From Leadbetterella sp035299025 (GTDB lineage: Bacteria > Bacteroidota > Bacteroidia > Cytophagales > Spirosomataceae), in assembly GCA_035299025.1 (NCBI GenBank), contig DATGXK010000001.1, positions 62,001 through 126,000 on the forward strand: 64,000 bases of DNA. Reading direction: 5' to 3'. The first letter of the stretch is position 1. Each line of letters begins with the position of its first letter. Shown piece by piece: positions 8,106 to 17,281 of the stretch. The notes beneath the pieces were generated by a model that ran no database searches, had not been told where the DNA came from, and saw nothing but the letters and a program-made list of their open reading frames with translations. Made by a program: the position numbers and the translations under genes.

Positions 8106-9683
8106 CTAGAGATTATTGATTCTTTTATCTTTCGGATATTTTACGGTGTATTTGAGAGACACTTCCTTGCTTTGGCTTGCTGGAACATCAAACTCCCAAG
8201 TCACTTTACCACTATTGGCTTCCTGAACACCACCTTGTATTTCGTCCACATTTACCTCTATATCAGAATCTTGCGAAACCGGCACTTGATCTTCTAACAC
8301 CACTTTAATGGTTTCTGTTTTTGTATTCCTCACGGATATTTTATATCCAAAACTTTCACGAATATTAGACCCAACCGTTTTGCGGGCCTTGAAATTCTCA
8401 ATTTCCTCTCTTTTACCAACAATCCGTGTGTCTTTTCCAAGACTTAATTTCAACTTATTTTCGGTATTTTGCTCATTGATATAAGTTTTACCAATAAACT
8501 TGTTCTCAAAATATACGTTGGCTTCGCCCGAAAGTAATTTGTATTGTTCCCAATTTTTGAGTTCGGCTACCAAATAGGCGTTAGGGTCAAGCTTGGGTGC
8601 TATCACACTTTTATAATCAGCCTCGGCATTGTAAGTCTGTATTTCAACAGATTCGGGTTGGCCGCCTGTAGGTACGCTGTAAGTTGCCCCTAAGTCGAAG
8701 TTTACTGACATGGAAGTCTCCACTACCGTTACACTTTTGGAAGCTAAGGTCATGTCTGCGATGGCTTCAGGTGCGGCCATCATAGCTACCCCATCTTCCA
8801 TTTTTGCAGATTTTACGCTGCGTTGGTAAACCACTGGTGGTACATAAAAACTCAAAAACAGTGGATAAAGCTCCATCTTTTGGCCTGAAATAGCTGGATT
8901 AGAGGTTGACAATGACAGCTTTACATTACTCCAATCGATGCCCGTGTTTTGATAAACGCTTGCTTTGTAGGCAATCATGACTAGGCTTTTGGTGTCCCTT
9001 ACCCGCAAGTCATAGTTAGGATTCCATCCAGCATTGTGGGCAACATAACTCAACTTGATTTGTGCCGAAGTTGGCTTAGGAGCACTCACCGTAAGTTCTA
9101 TTTGTCCAAGTGGTAAAGAATTGTTTCTAACCTCAGCCAATTGTTTCTCCAAACGTATTTTTTTATCCTTCAAAGGTTGCATTTGTCTTTGAATCTGTAA
9201 ACGCCTTGCCCCTACTTCGGTCAGTTTTACTCTGAAAAAATCTATCATTTCTTTCAAATCTTCGGGTAAAAGTCCGTCCTTTTCACTTTTAACATTGGCA
9301 TTGGCCATGATCATTTTCTCTTCGTTTTGAGCCACAGCAAAAAGCATTTCTAGGTTTTCGATATCTGACTGAACTTTCATAACCGAGTCTTGCAATACCA
9401 AAACCTTGTTATTGAGATGATTGGCACTATACTTTACGGCCAAAAGTGTGAAATCTCCTTTGCCCTCAACCAATATACTGTTGGCATCAATGCTATTTGC
9501 GATATCGTCAATCAAAAGTTTGGTTACACCCACCGAAAGCGACGTATTTACAGACTTTTCCAGCTGAGCTTGTTGAAGAAAAACAGTCACTTTGTCTATT
9601 TTGGCGTCTACTTTTTTGATATTCTGGGCAAAACTGACTGAAAATAAAGCTATTACTAAAAATGTGGTTTTTAAAATTTTCAT
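8106..9683 (-). CDS. MuiA-family protein (DUF4139/DUF4140), exported
   Basis: The 525-residue protein begins with a signal peptide ending SVSFAQ. The N-terminal domain (VDAKIDKVTVFLQQAQLEKS, about residues 24-110) matches DUF4140. A coiled-coil stretch (about 130-190) follows, and then the DUF4139 beta domain with LSYVAHNAGWNPNYDLRV and WSNVKLSLSTSNP. The family is named after a Streptomyces mucoidy inhibitor locus; its molecular function is not established. A closing domain ends with SKEVSLKYTVKYPKDKRINNL. It heads the operon with the DUF502 gene. Confidence 0.85.
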   Translation of the reverse strand: MKILKTTFLVIALFSVSFAQNIKKVDAKIDKVTVFLQQAQLEKSVNTSLSVGVTKLLIDDIANSIDANSILVEGKGDFTLLAVKYSANHLNNKVLVLQDSVMKVQSDIENLEMLFAVAQNEEKMIMANANVKSEKDGLLPEDLKEMIDFFRVKLTEVGARRLQIQRQMQPLKDKKIRLEKQLAEVRNNSLPLGQIELTVSAPKPTSAQIKLSYVAHNAGWNPNYDLRVRDTKSLVMIAYKASVYQNTGIDWSNVKLSLSTSNPAISGQKMELYPLFLSFYVPPVVYQRSVKSAKMEDGVAMMAAPEAIADMTLASKSVTVVETSMSVNFDLGATYSVPTGGQPESVEIQTYNAEADYKSVIAPKLDPNAYLVAELKNWEQYKLLSGEANVYFENKFIGKTYINEQNTENKLKLSLGKDTRIVGKREEIENFKARKTVGSNIRESFGYKISVRNTKTETIKVVLEDQVPVSQDSDIEVNVDEIQGGVQEANSGKVTWEFDVPASQSKEVSLKYTVKYPKDKRINNL

Positions 9684-9811
9684 ACTTGAGATTATTTACT
9701 TGAATTAACGATTTTTTACTTGAAAAACTTCAAAATTCAAGAATTCTTTTTTTGTTGAAGAACACATCTGCCCTATTTTTTGATAATTTCGCACCTGAAA
9801 ACAACAATAAA

Positions 9812-10882
9812 ATGTACGCTCCCGAGAAAATAAGAAAATTTACTGAAAATATATTTAAAGCCATAGGCTGTAGCACGAACGATGCCAAATTGGCCGCTGA
9901 GGTGTTGATTAATGCCGATTTGAATGGTGTAGATTCCCATGGTGTGGCTCGTTTGGCTGGTTATGTCCGGCTTTTTGACCATGGAAGGCTCAATCCCAAA
10001 CCCAATATTACGGTAGTTTATGAAACACCGAGTACCGCAACTATTGATGGAGACAAAGGCCTCGGGCTTGTTGTAGCTCCTTTTGCTATGAAATTGGCCA
10101 TAAAAAAAGCAAAAAAAGCTGGTTCGGGATGGATTTCTGTCCAAAACTCCAACCACTTTGGCATTGCTGGATATCATGCCTCTCAAGCCTTGGAACATGA
10201 TATGATTGGCTGGGCCATGACCAATGCCGCTCCGCTCGTGGTTCCTACTTTTTCAAAAGAAAAATTACTGGGTACAAACCCTATTGCAGTGGCTGTTCCA
10301 GCAGATAAACAGCCTGCCTTCTTAGCAGACTTTGCCACTACGGCAGTTGCGTACGGCAAAATGGAAATATTACAAAGAAAGGGCTTGAATGCTCCTATGG
10401 GCTGGGTTCAGGACGAAAACGGCGACCCTACGGACAATGCAAACGCCGTAAAAGAAGGTGGTGGACTACTGCCATTAGGTGGCGACAGAGAGCATGGAAG
10501 TCACAAAGGATACGGTTTGGGTGCGGTTGTCGATATATTTTCTGGCGTGCTTTCTGGAGCAAATTTTGGTCCTTGGGTACCTCCTTTTGCTACTGCTGGT
10601 TTTCATGGAGTAACTGCTGAACAAGTAGGAAAAGGCACGGGGCATTTCTTAGGAGCCATGCGAGTAGATGGCTTTAGACCAAAAGAGGAGTTCAAACAAA
10701 GTATGGACAAGTGGATTGAAAGATTCCGTTCGGCCAAACATATTGATGGAAATCCTGTGCAAATACCTGGGGATCAGGAAAGAAACTTTAGAGAGGAAAG
10801 GCTGATTTCAGGTTTGCCATTGATTGATCCTGTGGTAGATAGCTTGAAAGAATTGGGCGAAAGATTTAAAGTTAGATTTTAG
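9812..10882 (+). CDS. Ldh family (malate/L-lactate/ureidoglycolate-type) NAD(P)-dependent oxidoreductase
   Basis: The 356-residue protein is a member of the Ldh_2 fold family, which reduces or oxidises 2-hydroxy acids and is unrelated to classical LDH. Signatures are the N-terminal DLNGVDSHGVARL (catalytic histidine), STATIDGDKGLG, the NSNHFGIAGYHA loop, TNPIAVAVPA and DFATTAVAYGK. The substrate cannot be read from sequence. The aldaric-acid operon 1.8 kb downstream makes a sugar-acid related 2-keto acid conceivable, but the two are separated by other genes. I start at the ATG at 9812; the frame extends to a TTG 20 codons upstream, but TAATTTCG at 9784-9791, close to the -7 consensus, falls between them. 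Confidence 0.85.
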   Translation: MYAPEKIRKFTENIFKAIGCSTNDAKLAAEVLINADLNGVDSHGVARLAGYVRLFDHGRLNPKPNITVVYETPSTATIDGDKGLGLVVAPFAMKLAIKKAKKAGSGWISVQNSNHFGIAGYHASQALEHDMIGWAMTNAAPLVVPTFSKEKLLGTNPIAVAVPADKQPAFLADFATTAVAYGKMEILQRKGLNAPMGWVQDENGDPTDNANAVKEGGGLLPLGGDREHGSHKGYGLGAVVDIFSGVLSGANFGPWVPPFATAGFHGVTAEQVGKGTGHFLGAMRVDGFRPKEEFKQSMDKWIERFRSAKHIDGNPVQIPGDQERNFREERLISGLPLIDPVVDSLKELGERFKVRF

Positions 10883-10912
10883 TCCTTTCAGAATCGATAT
10901 TGAATAATTTCG

Positions 10913-10920
10913 TTAAATTT
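10913..10920 (+). promoter_or_regulatory. -7 box TAAATTTG of the vapBC-like pair
   Basis: Perfect TAnnTTTG match 21 bases before the antitoxin start codon. Confidence 0.45.
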
Positions 10921-10941
10921 GTTTCATAAACAATTGATAAC

Positions 10942-11157
10942 ATGACAATGACAATTGAAGGTATATATGAAAATGGCAAAATCACTTTGAATGAGTTACC
11001 AAAAAACATTGAGAAAGCTCAAGTTAAAGTTGTTTTTGAAGAGACTGAGCAAAAAGTAGAATCTGGAAAAAGGAAGATGGGTATCTTTAGAGGACAATTT
11101 CAAATTTCTGATGATTTCGATGAACCTATGACTGAATTGGAAGAATTTTGGACATGA
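10942..11157 (+). CDS. VapB-like antitoxin (DUF2281-type)
   Basis: The 71-residue protein opens with a short beta part (MTIEGIYENGKITLNELPKNI) and closes with GQFQISDDFDEPMTELEEFW, the acidic tail typical of DUF2281 antitoxins that wrap around PIN-domain toxins. Its stop overlaps the ATG of the downstream PIN gene (ATGA at 11154-11157), the usual coupling in VapBC modules. It would neutralise the toxin and probably autoregulate the promoter. The partner is frameshifted, so the antitoxin may be an orphan. Confidence 0.75.
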   Translation: MTMTIEGIYENGKITLNELPKNIEKAQVKVVFEETEQKVESGKRKMGIFRGQFQISDDFDEPMTELEEFWT

Positions 11158-11578
11158 GATATTTGCATGATACACATACTTTAATTTGGTTTTTTAATGA
11201 ACCTGAGAGGCTTTCTAAAAAAGCTTTTGAAATTATTGAAGATCAAAAAACAGATTGTCTAATTTCAAAAACCTCTTTGTTTGAAATTGTGATTAAATCA
11301 AACATTAATAAACTCAACTTTCAGCTTTCGATGAAGAAATTGAAATTACCCTTTCAAATCTTAAAATTGACATCCCAGAATTGGAAACTAAATATTTAGA
11401 TTTCTTCGTAAAACTTCCTCAAAACCCAACCTATAAAGACCCATTCGATAGACTCATTATTTCTACAGTGGAAGGTCTAAAAATAATCAGCAAAGACAAA
11501 AATTTAATCAGTATCAAGATATCGTCGAAACTGTTTGGTAATTTTGTAACAATTGAGAAGTCCTTTTTCTCTATTTAA
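11154..11578 (+). pseudogene. vapC: VapC-like PIN-domain toxin, frameshifted
   Basis: The first reading frame gives MRYLHDTHTLIWFF (first PIN aspartate) and SLFEIVIKS, then leaves the family pattern near 11320 and stops at 11399. A second frame, shifted by one base and open from 11312, supplies the missing half: FDEEIEITLSNLKIDIPEL, then YKDPFDRLIIS and ISKDKNL with the remaining acidic residues. The two halves together are a complete PIN ribonuclease of about 140 residues. The frame change equals loss of one base between about 11312 and 11330. This could be genuine inactivation or a sequencing error. Confidence 0.8.
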
Positions 11579-11587
11579 CACTAAAAT

Positions 11588-11614
11588 TTTTGCGTCTTAG
11601 CGACCTGGCAGTTT
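11588..11614 (+). repeat. Dispersed repeat TTTGCGTCTTAGCG..., copy 1
   Basis: One of three related copies in the window (others at 36890-36916 and 44921-44950), each ending 10 to 20 bases before the start codon of the gene that follows. Shared words are GCGTCTTAGCG or CTTAGCG followed by a GCGGTAAA-like end; this copy is the most diverged at its 3' end. Confidence 0.45.
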
Positions 11615-11623
11615 AAATATAAA

Positions 11624-12490
11624 ATGAAAAACATAAACATAGGCCTCATACAAATGTCTTGCACCGGAAATGTGCAAGAAAACATAGGAAAAACCATTGT
11701 AAAAATCAGAGAGGCGGCGGCCAAAGGAGCCCAGATTATCTGTTTGCAAGAGTTGTTTTCGTCTCTTTATTTTTGTGATGTCGAAGACCACGAAAACTTT
11801 AAGTTGGGTGAAGCCATTCCAGGTCCAACTACCGAAACTATGCAAAGTGTGGCCAAAGAATTGGGCGTTGTACTGATAGTTTCGCTTTTCGAAAAAAGAG
11901 CTCAGGGATTGTATCACAACACAGCAGCTATTATTGATGCGGATGGAAGTTATTTAGGCAAATATCGCAAAATGCACATTCCTGATGACCCAGGCTATTA
12001 TGAGAAGTTTTATTTTACGCCGGGCGACCTCGGATATAAAGTTTGGGAAACCAAATTCGGAAAAATTGGCGTATTGATTTGTTGGGATCAATGGTACCCA
12101 GAAGCCGCTCGAATTACTTCATTAATGGGTGCAGATATTTTGTTTTATCCTACGGCAATCGGTTGGGACATGGACGAAAAAGACCCTGTTATCAATCAAG
12201 AGCAATACGATGCTTGGCAGACTATCCAACGCTCTCACGCTGTAGCCAATGGACTGTATGTGGTTTCAGTAAACCGAGTAGGCATGGAAGCCAATCAGAA
12301 ATTCTGGGGTGGCTCTTTCATAGCCAATCCTCATGGCAGGTTGCTATATTTAGCTTCTCATGAAAACGAAGAAACACATGTAGAGACTTTAGATTTGGAC
12401 AAAACCGAATATTACCGAACCACTTGGCCCTACCTCCGAGACCGAAGAATAGACTCTTACGATCCAATTTTGAAGAGATTTATTGATTAA
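11624..12490 (+). CDS. aguB: N-carbamoylputrescine amidase (carbon-nitrogen hydrolase)
   Basis: It hydrolyses N-carbamoylputrescine to putrescine, CO2 and ammonia, the last step of the agmatine route to polyamines. The 288-residue nitrilase-fold enzyme shows the Glu-Lys-Cys triad at E43 (CLQELFSS), K116 (YRKMHIPD) and C153 (LICWDQWYPE). The stretch PDDPGYYEKFYFTPGD and the WGWDMDEKDP-like loop (GWDMDEKD) are typical of AguB rather than other nitrilases. The usual partner, agmatine deiminase, is not in the window. A dispersed repeat ends ten bases before its start. Confidence 0.88.
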   Translation: MKNINIGLIQMSCTGNVQENIGKTIVKIREAAAKGAQIICLQELFSSLYFCDVEDHENFKLGEAIPGPTTETMQSVAKELGVVLIVSLFEKRAQGLYHNTAAIIDADGSYLGKYRKMHIPDDPGYYEKFYFTPGDLGYKVWETKFGKIGVLICWDQWYPEAARITSLMGADILFYPTAIGWDMDEKDPVINQEQYDAWQTIQRSHAVANGLYVVSVNRVGMEANQKFWGGSFIANPHGRLLYLASHENEETHVETLDLDKTEYYRTTWPYLRDRRIDSYDPILKRFID

Positions 12491-12698
12491 AAAAAACAAA
12501 TAACAAATAGGTTTCTACACTTAGGGTTCAAATTATAGAAAACATACTTTTGCTCACGCCTCGAGGTATTTCCTAAATATTTTTAAGAAATACTAATCCA
12601 GGTTACAAAAAGTATTTGAGCTGAATTTATGTGAGACTAAAACCGAAAAAGTACCACATTTTAGCATTATATCAATAGAAAACAGGATTTAGAATATA

Positions 12699-12706
12699 TA
12701 CTTTTG
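12699..12706 (+). promoter_or_regulatory. -7 box TACTTTTG of the aldaric-acid operon
   Basis: Perfect TAnnTTTG match 26 bases before the GntP permease start. The same octamer occurs at 12545-12552 without a gene close behind it. Confidence 0.5.
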
Positions 12707-12731
12707 CTATATCATTCAAAGCCTGCACCCT

Positions 12732-14177
12732 ATGCTCGACCCAATACTTATTATGCTCATCGGAATGTCCATCGTAGTGGGGGGCATTATAAAATTCAAA
12801 TTACATCCGGCACTTTCCTTGCTTTTGGCCGCTGTGGCGGTAGCATTACTCACTCCAGTTTCGTCTGTCGAGCAATTTTTTATTGCCAAAGGTGGTTTGG
12901 AAGCGGACGCCTTAAAAGCCGCCCATAAAAGCATTGGAGAGCGAATCGGCATAGAATTTGGCAATACCTGTGCAAAAATTGGTATTCTTATCGCCATGGC
13001 GGCCATAATCGGCAAGGCCATGCTCGATAGTGGTGCGGCCGAAAAAATAATCAGAGGGATGCTCAAAATTACGGGCGAGAAAAACGCTCCTATTGGTTTT
13101 GTTCTAAGCAGTTTTTTCTTGACTATCCCTGTTTTTGTAGATACCGTTATTTTCTTAATGATGCCGCTCGCCAAAGCAATGGGAATGCGATTGAAGAAAA
13201 ATTACCTGCTTTTGGCCCTTTCAGTAATCGCTGGAGCGGTGATGGCCAATTCTTATGTTCCGCCTTCACCTGGACCATTATATTTGGTAAGTGCTATGAA
13301 TGTTCCGATTGGACTGATGATGGTTTGCGGCTCAATTCTTGGCCTTTGTACTATCACTGTTGGCTATTTGATAGCGGTTTACCTCAATAAAAAATTTGAT
13401 ATTCCTCTCCGTGACTCGTCCGATGCTCGTCTGGAAGACATCAAAGCCATTGCCGAAAAAGATGACAAAGAATTACCTTCTTTGGGCTGGGCTTTGTTGC
13501 CTGCGGTTTTTCCATTGATAACCATTTGTATTCGTTCTGCTTTTGAAGCCTTCGTAAAAACCAAAGAACCATTGACCGATTTTGTGTTTATAAATAAGTT
13601 AGTTGATGTAATTGTTTTCTTTGGCGATAAAAATATTGCTTTGATTATGGGGGCATTATTTGCTTTATGGGTTTTGGCCAAACAGAAAAAAACTACCAAA
13701 GATAAGTTGACAGCATTCGTGCAAACTGCCCTTATGAGCGGCGGTGGAATTATCTTGATTACAGCAGCAGGCGGTGCTTTTGGTGGAATGTTACAGCAAA
13801 CGGGCATCAGTAGCCGCATTGCAGATTTGACGAAAGATTACCAAATGGCTTTGATTCCGTTGGCGTTTTTTATTACAATGGTTGTCCGCACCGCTCAAGG
13901 CTCGGCAACGGTGGCTTTGATAACCGCTTCAGGAATTTTGGCAGGAATGGCACAAAATGCCAATCTTGGATTTCATCCAGTTTATTTATGTTTGGCCATC
14001 GGAAGCGGTGCAAAACTAATTCCGTGGATGAATGATGCAGGTTTTTGGATAATGTGTAAAACTTCCAACCTAACCGAACAAGAAGCCCTAAAAACCATTG
14101 CACCCATGCAAAGTTTGATGGGTCTTGCTGGGGTAATTCTAACAATGATTGCCGCTTGGATTTTTCCTATGGTGTAA
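12732..14177 (+). CDS. GntP-family sugar-acid permease
   Basis: The 481-residue inner-membrane protein has about 12 to 14 hydrophobic segments and GntP signatures: LDPILIMLIGMSIVVGG at the N-terminus, GKAMLDSGAAEKI, the SYVPPSPGPLYLVSAM loop and RTAQGSATVALITASG near the C-terminus. The family carries gluconate and related acids by proton symport. As first gene of an operon with GarD-, GudD- and KdgD-like enzymes, its likely substrate is galactarate, glucarate or a close relative; that is inference. The downstream gene begins 41 bases later, inside a palindromic repeat. Confidence 0.88.
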   Translation: MLDPILIMLIGMSIVVGGIIKFKLHPALSLLLAAVAVALLTPVSSVEQFFIAKGGLEADALKAAHKSIGERIGIEFGNTCAKIGILIAMAAIIGKAMLDSGAAEKIIRGMLKITGEKNAPIGFVLSSFFLTIPVFVDTVIFLMMPLAKAMGMRLKKNYLLLALSVIAGAVMANSYVPPSPGPLYLVSAMNVPIGLMMVCGSILGLCTITVGYLIAVYLNKKFDIPLRDSSDARLEDIKAIAEKDDKELPSLGWALLPAVFPLITICIRSAFEAFVKTKEPLTDFVFINKLVDVIVFFGDKNIALIMGALFALWVLAKQKKTTKDKLTAFVQTALMSGGGIILITAAGGAFGGMLQQTGISSRIADLTKDYQMALIPLAFFITMVVRTAQGSATVALITASGILAGMAQNANLGFHPVYLCLAIGSGAKLIPWMNDAGFWIMCKTSNLTEQEALKTIAPMQSLMGLAGVILTMIAAWIFPMV

Positions 14178-14277
14178 AGCACCCTGACCCCCAAAGGGGG
14201 TATTTTAAAGATAATATTATGAATAACAATAATAAATTTTACGATGTTAAAACTCCCCCATTGGGGGAAAGGGGGCA
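14178..14277. repeat. GC-rich palindromic repeat pair flanking the garD start
   Basis: Left arm 14178-14206 (ACCCCCAAAGGGGG core) and right arm 14247-14277 (CTCCCCCATTGGGGGA core) with an AT-rich middle. The garD start codon at 14219 lies in the middle part, and the right arm is translated as KTPPLGERG. Confidence 0.7.
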
Positions 14278-15847
14278 TGTAATAAAAACAAGTCCAAACG
14301 ATAACGTGGCCATCGTAGCCGATCCAACAGGATTAAAACGAGGTGCGATTGTTTTAACAGGAATTGTACTTGAAGAAGATATTCCGATGGGGCATAAAGT
14401 GGCTTTAAAAACCTTTGCAGAGGGTGAAGCCGTCATTCGTTATGGGCAAACTATTGGTTTTGCAAATAAAAACATTGAAAAAGGAAGTTGGATTAACGAA
14501 GGCAATTTAACAATGCCACAGCCTCCAAACTTAGAGGAAATTAAATACAGCCCCCTAACCCCCAATGGGGGAACTAAATCAGTTCTAAAAACTCCCCCAT
14601 CGGGGGGCGGGGGGGCTGTTTTTCAGGGCTATAAAAACTCCGATGGAAGTGTAGGAACAAAAAATATTCTGGGCATCACCATAAGTGTCCAATGTGTTGC
14701 AGGAATAACAAGTTTCATCGAAAATAAAATCAGAAAAGAGTTATTGCCCCTCTATCCGAATGTAGATGATGTGGTAGCTTTTAATCATAGTTACGGGTGC
14801 GGAATTGCTATTGATGCACCTGCCGCAATGATTCCGATTCGTACCATCAAGCACATCGCCCAAAACCCAAATTTTGGTGGAGAAATAATGATTATTGGTT
14901 TGGGTTGTGAGAAATTGAGGCCAGAAAGACTGGCCCCCCAACCCCCGATGGGGGAGTTTTCAGCACCCCTATGGGGGGCGGGGGGGGCTTCTATTCTCTC
15001 TCTCCAAGACGAATCTTTCGAGGGTTTCTATGAAATGGTTGATGGCATCATGGAAATGGCTGAAAGGCATCTCAAAAAACTCAATCAACGAAAAAGAGAA
15101 ACTTGTTCGGTGGCGGATTTGGTAGTAGGAATGCAATGCGGAGGAAGTGATGCTTTTTCGGGTCTAACAGGAAACCCAGTTTCGGGTTTTGCCGCTGATT
15201 TGATTGTGAAAGCTGGTGGAACGGTGTTTTTCTCAGAAGTTACCGAAGTGCGTGATGCCGTACATTTGCTTGTTCCTCGCTGTGAAAGTGAAGAAGTTGC
15301 CCAAAAACTCAAAGATGAAATGGCTTGGTACGATAATTATCTGAACCAAGGCAAAGCTGATAGAAGTGCCAATACAACTCCAGGGAATAAAGGTGGAGGA
15401 TTAAGTAATATTGTAGAAAAAGCTCTCGGTTCGGTCGTAAAATCGGGTACAAGTCCGATTGTAGATGTGATTTCACCAGGGGAAAAGATTCGTAAAAAAG
15501 GATTGAATTTTGTTGCAACGCCTGCCAGTGATTTTGTCTGCGGAACACTCCAATTGGCGGCTGGAATGAATATGCACGTTTTTATTACAGGAAGAGGCAC
15601 GCCTTATGGGCTAAATATGGTACCTGTCATAAAAGTAAGTTCAAACACAAAACTCGCCAACCGTTGGCACGATTTAATAGATTTTGATGCAGGTCCAGTA
15701 GCTTTCGGGCAAAAAACTATTGAAGAAATGGGCTGGGAATTGTTTCACCTCATTCTCGAAATTGCCAGCGGAAACAAAAAAGTGGCAACTGATAAACTGG
15801 GACTTTATAATGATTTGGTACTTTTTAATCCTGGACCTTTGACATAA
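14219..15847 (+). CDS. garD: Galactarate dehydratase-like protein (UxaA/GarD family) with in-frame repeat insertions
   Basis: The 542-residue enzyme has an N-terminal SAF domain (NDNVAIVADPTGLKRGA to EGNL, about residues 25-105), a linker, and the UxaA/GarD core (GYKNSDGSVGTKN, MIIGLGCEKLRPER, VGMQCGGSDAFSG, ITGRGTPYGLNMVP). The ending NRWHDLIDFDAG...LFNPGPLT resembles GarD more than altronate dehydratase, and the neighbours GudD and KdgD fit: galactarate would become 5-keto-4-deoxy-D-glucarate. Three stretches do not belong to the family and are translated GC-rich repeats: TPPLGERG at the N-terminus, SPLTPNGGTKSVLKTPPSG in the linker and APQPPMGEFSAPLWGAGGA in the core after RPERL. The ATG at 14219 is the first sensible start. 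Confidence 0.78.
   Translation: MNNNNKFYDVKTPPLGERGHVIKTSPNDNVAIVADPTGLKRGAIVLTGIVLEEDIPMGHKVALKTFAEGEAVIRYGQTIGFANKNIEKGSWINEGNLTMPQPPNLEEIKYSPLTPNGGTKSVLKTPPSGGGGAVFQGYKNSDGSVGTKNILGITISVQCVAGITSFIENKIRKELLPLYPNVDDVVAFNHSYGCGIAIDAPAAMIPIRTIKHIAQNPNFGGEIMIIGLGCEKLRPERLAPQPPMGEFSAPLWGAGGASILSLQDESFEGFYEMVDGIMEMAERHLKKLNQRKRETCSVADLVVGMQCGGSDAFSGLTGNPVSGFAADLIVKAGGTVFFSEVTEVRDAVHLLVPRCESEEVAQKLKDEMAWYDNYLNQGKADRSANTTPGNKGGGLSNIVEKALGSVVKSGTSPIVDVISPGEKIRKKGLNFVATPASDFVCGTLQLAAGMNMHVFITGRGTPYGLNMVPVIKVSSNTKLANRWHDLIDFDAGPVAFGQKTIEEMGWELFHLILEIASGNKKVATDKLGLYNDLVLFNPGPLT
14549..14618. repeat. GC-rich palindromic repeat inside garD (linker copy)
   Basis: Complete element: AGCCCCCTAACCCCCAATGG at the left, mirrored by CTCCCCCATCGGGGGG and a GGGGGGCT end at the right. 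It is read in frame through both halves, between the SAF domain and the catalytic core. Confidence 0.75.
14932..14990. repeat. GC-rich palindromic repeat inside garD (core copy)
   Basis: Second complete in-frame copy: GGCCCCCCAACCCCCGATGG at the left and ACCCCTATGGGGGGCGGGGG at the right. It is translated between RPERL and SILSLQDESFEG, at a point where relatives have a surface loop. Confidence 0.75.
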
Positions 15848-15888
15848 ACAATGAAAAATGGAACACTGATAACCCTGATATTAAGAAT

Positions 15889-15950
15889 AACACAGATTTA
15901 CACAGACACAATAATAAAAAATCTGTGCAAATCCCTGCTGGCAAAGCCAT
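15889..15950. repeat. Dispersed-type inverted repeat upstream of gudD
   Basis: CACAGATTT at 15891-15899 and AAATCTGTG at 15919-15927 form a perfect nine-base inverted repeat. The repeated word ACACAG and the AAATCTGTGCAAATC ending look like intergenic repeats seen in other Bacteroidetes; only one copy is in this window. Confidence 0.4.
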
Positions 15951-15985
15951 ATGTGTCATCTTTGTTCCCATAAATATAGTATATT

Positions 15986-17281
15986 ATGAAATTTCCAAAA
16001 ATCAAAGAATTCCATATCACACCCATTGCGGTGGTTGACCCTCCATTATTGAATGCCGCTGGGCTTCACGCACCTTATGCTTTGCGTACAGTTGTAGAAC
16101 TCGTAACCGAAGATGGTATCAGTGGCGTAAGCGAAATACCAGGCAATATCGAAATAGATAAAGCCCTCGAAAAAAGCCGACAATTTATTATTGGCCAAGA
16201 CCCATTTCAATTAAATCAAATTCGGGATATTCTGGCTGCAAATTTCGATTCGGAAGATACCATCAAAAGAGGGGATACTCCTTGGGACCAACGTACTTTG
16301 GTGCATATTTTTAGCTCGATTGAGGTAGCTTGTTTGGATATTGTCGGTAAAATCGTAAATCGACCAGTGGTAGATTTATTGGGTGGCAAACGCCGTGACA
16401 GAGTGCCGTTTTCAGCGTATCTTTTCTATAAATACGAAGGTGCAGGTGGCGAACTAGAGTTTGGAACAGACCCCAACGCCACAGGTTGGGATGCCGCTCG
16501 TCAGGCAAGTGCTTTGAATCCGACTGAGATTGTAGCACAAGCAAAAGCCATGTGCAAAGAGTTTGGTTTTCAGTCGATTAAGCTAAAAGGAGGTGTTTTT
16601 GAACCATGCCAAGAAGTAGATGCGATTTTTGCCTTACACGAAGCTTTTGGAAAAGATACGCCTTTAAGAATCGACCCAAATGCTCTTTGGACTGTTGAAA
16701 CTTCCATCAAATATGGCAAAGAGATGGAAGGCATTATTGAGTATTTAGAAGACCCATGTCGTGGACAAGAAAATATGGCTGCCGTAAGAAAAGCCCTGAA
16801 AACGCCACTGGCAACCAATATGTGTACGACCTCATTTGAGGATATTCCAAGAAGTTATTCTTTGGGTGCGGAAGATATTATTTTATCTGACCACCATTTT
16901 TGGGGCGGTTTGCAAGATTCCATGAAACTGGCGGCAATTTGTCAGACTTTCGGGCGAGATTTATCTATGCACTCGAATTCTCATTTGGGTATTTCGTTGG
17001 CAGCAATGGTGCATTTAGGAGCAGCCATTCCAAATTTTAGTTACGCTCTTGATACGCATTATCCGTGGCAATCAGATGAAATTATTGTTGGCGGACGCAT
17101 GAAGTTTGAAGACGGAGCAGTAGCCGTTCCAACAGGCCCAGGTCTCGGCGTAGAGCTCGACCGAGTAGCTTTGGCAAAACTCCACGAAAACTATAAAAAG
17201 TGCGGCCTAACCAAACGAAATGACGAAATAGAAATGCAAAAAGTACAACCAGACTGGAAATTTAAAGCAACGAGATGGTAA
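15986..17281 (+). CDS. gudD: Glucarate dehydratase-like enolase-superfamily enzyme
   Basis: The 431-residue enzyme would dehydrate D-glucarate (and possibly idarate) to 5-keto-4-deoxy-D-glucarate. It belongs to the glucarate dehydratase subgroup of the enolase superfamily: the KxK base motif SIKLKGG (K199, K201), the magnesium ligands in RIDPNALW, YLEDPCRGQE and LSDHHFWGGL, and the catalytic histidine loop SMHSNSHLGIS. The ending SYALDTHYPWQ is also typical. It is the third gene of the aldaric-acid operon; its product is the substrate of KdgD encoded next. Confidence 0.9.
   Translation: MKFPKIKEFHITPIAVVDPPLLNAAGLHAPYALRTVVELVTEDGISGVSEIPGNIEIDKALEKSRQFIIGQDPFQLNQIRDILAANFDSEDTIKRGDTPWDQRTLVHIFSSIEVACLDIVGKIVNRPVVDLLGGKRRDRVPFSAYLFYKYEGAGGELEFGTDPNATGWDAARQASALNPTEIVAQAKAMCKEFGFQSIKLKGGVFEPCQEVDAIFALHEAFGKDTPLRIDPNALWTVETSIKYGKEMEGIIEYLEDPCRGQENMAAVRKALKTPLATNMCTTSFEDIPRSYSLGAEDIILSDHHFWGGLQDSMKLAAICQTFGRDLSMHSNSHLGISLAAMVHLGAAIPNFSYALDTHYPWQSDEIIVGGRMKFEDGAVAVPTGPGLGVELDRVALAKLHENYKKCGLTKRNDEIEMQKVQPDWKFKATRW

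Noticed and set aside
11381..11578. Separate small gene starting at TTG
   Set aside because: It carries the second half of the PIN domain and is better explained as the frameshifted 3' part of vapC.
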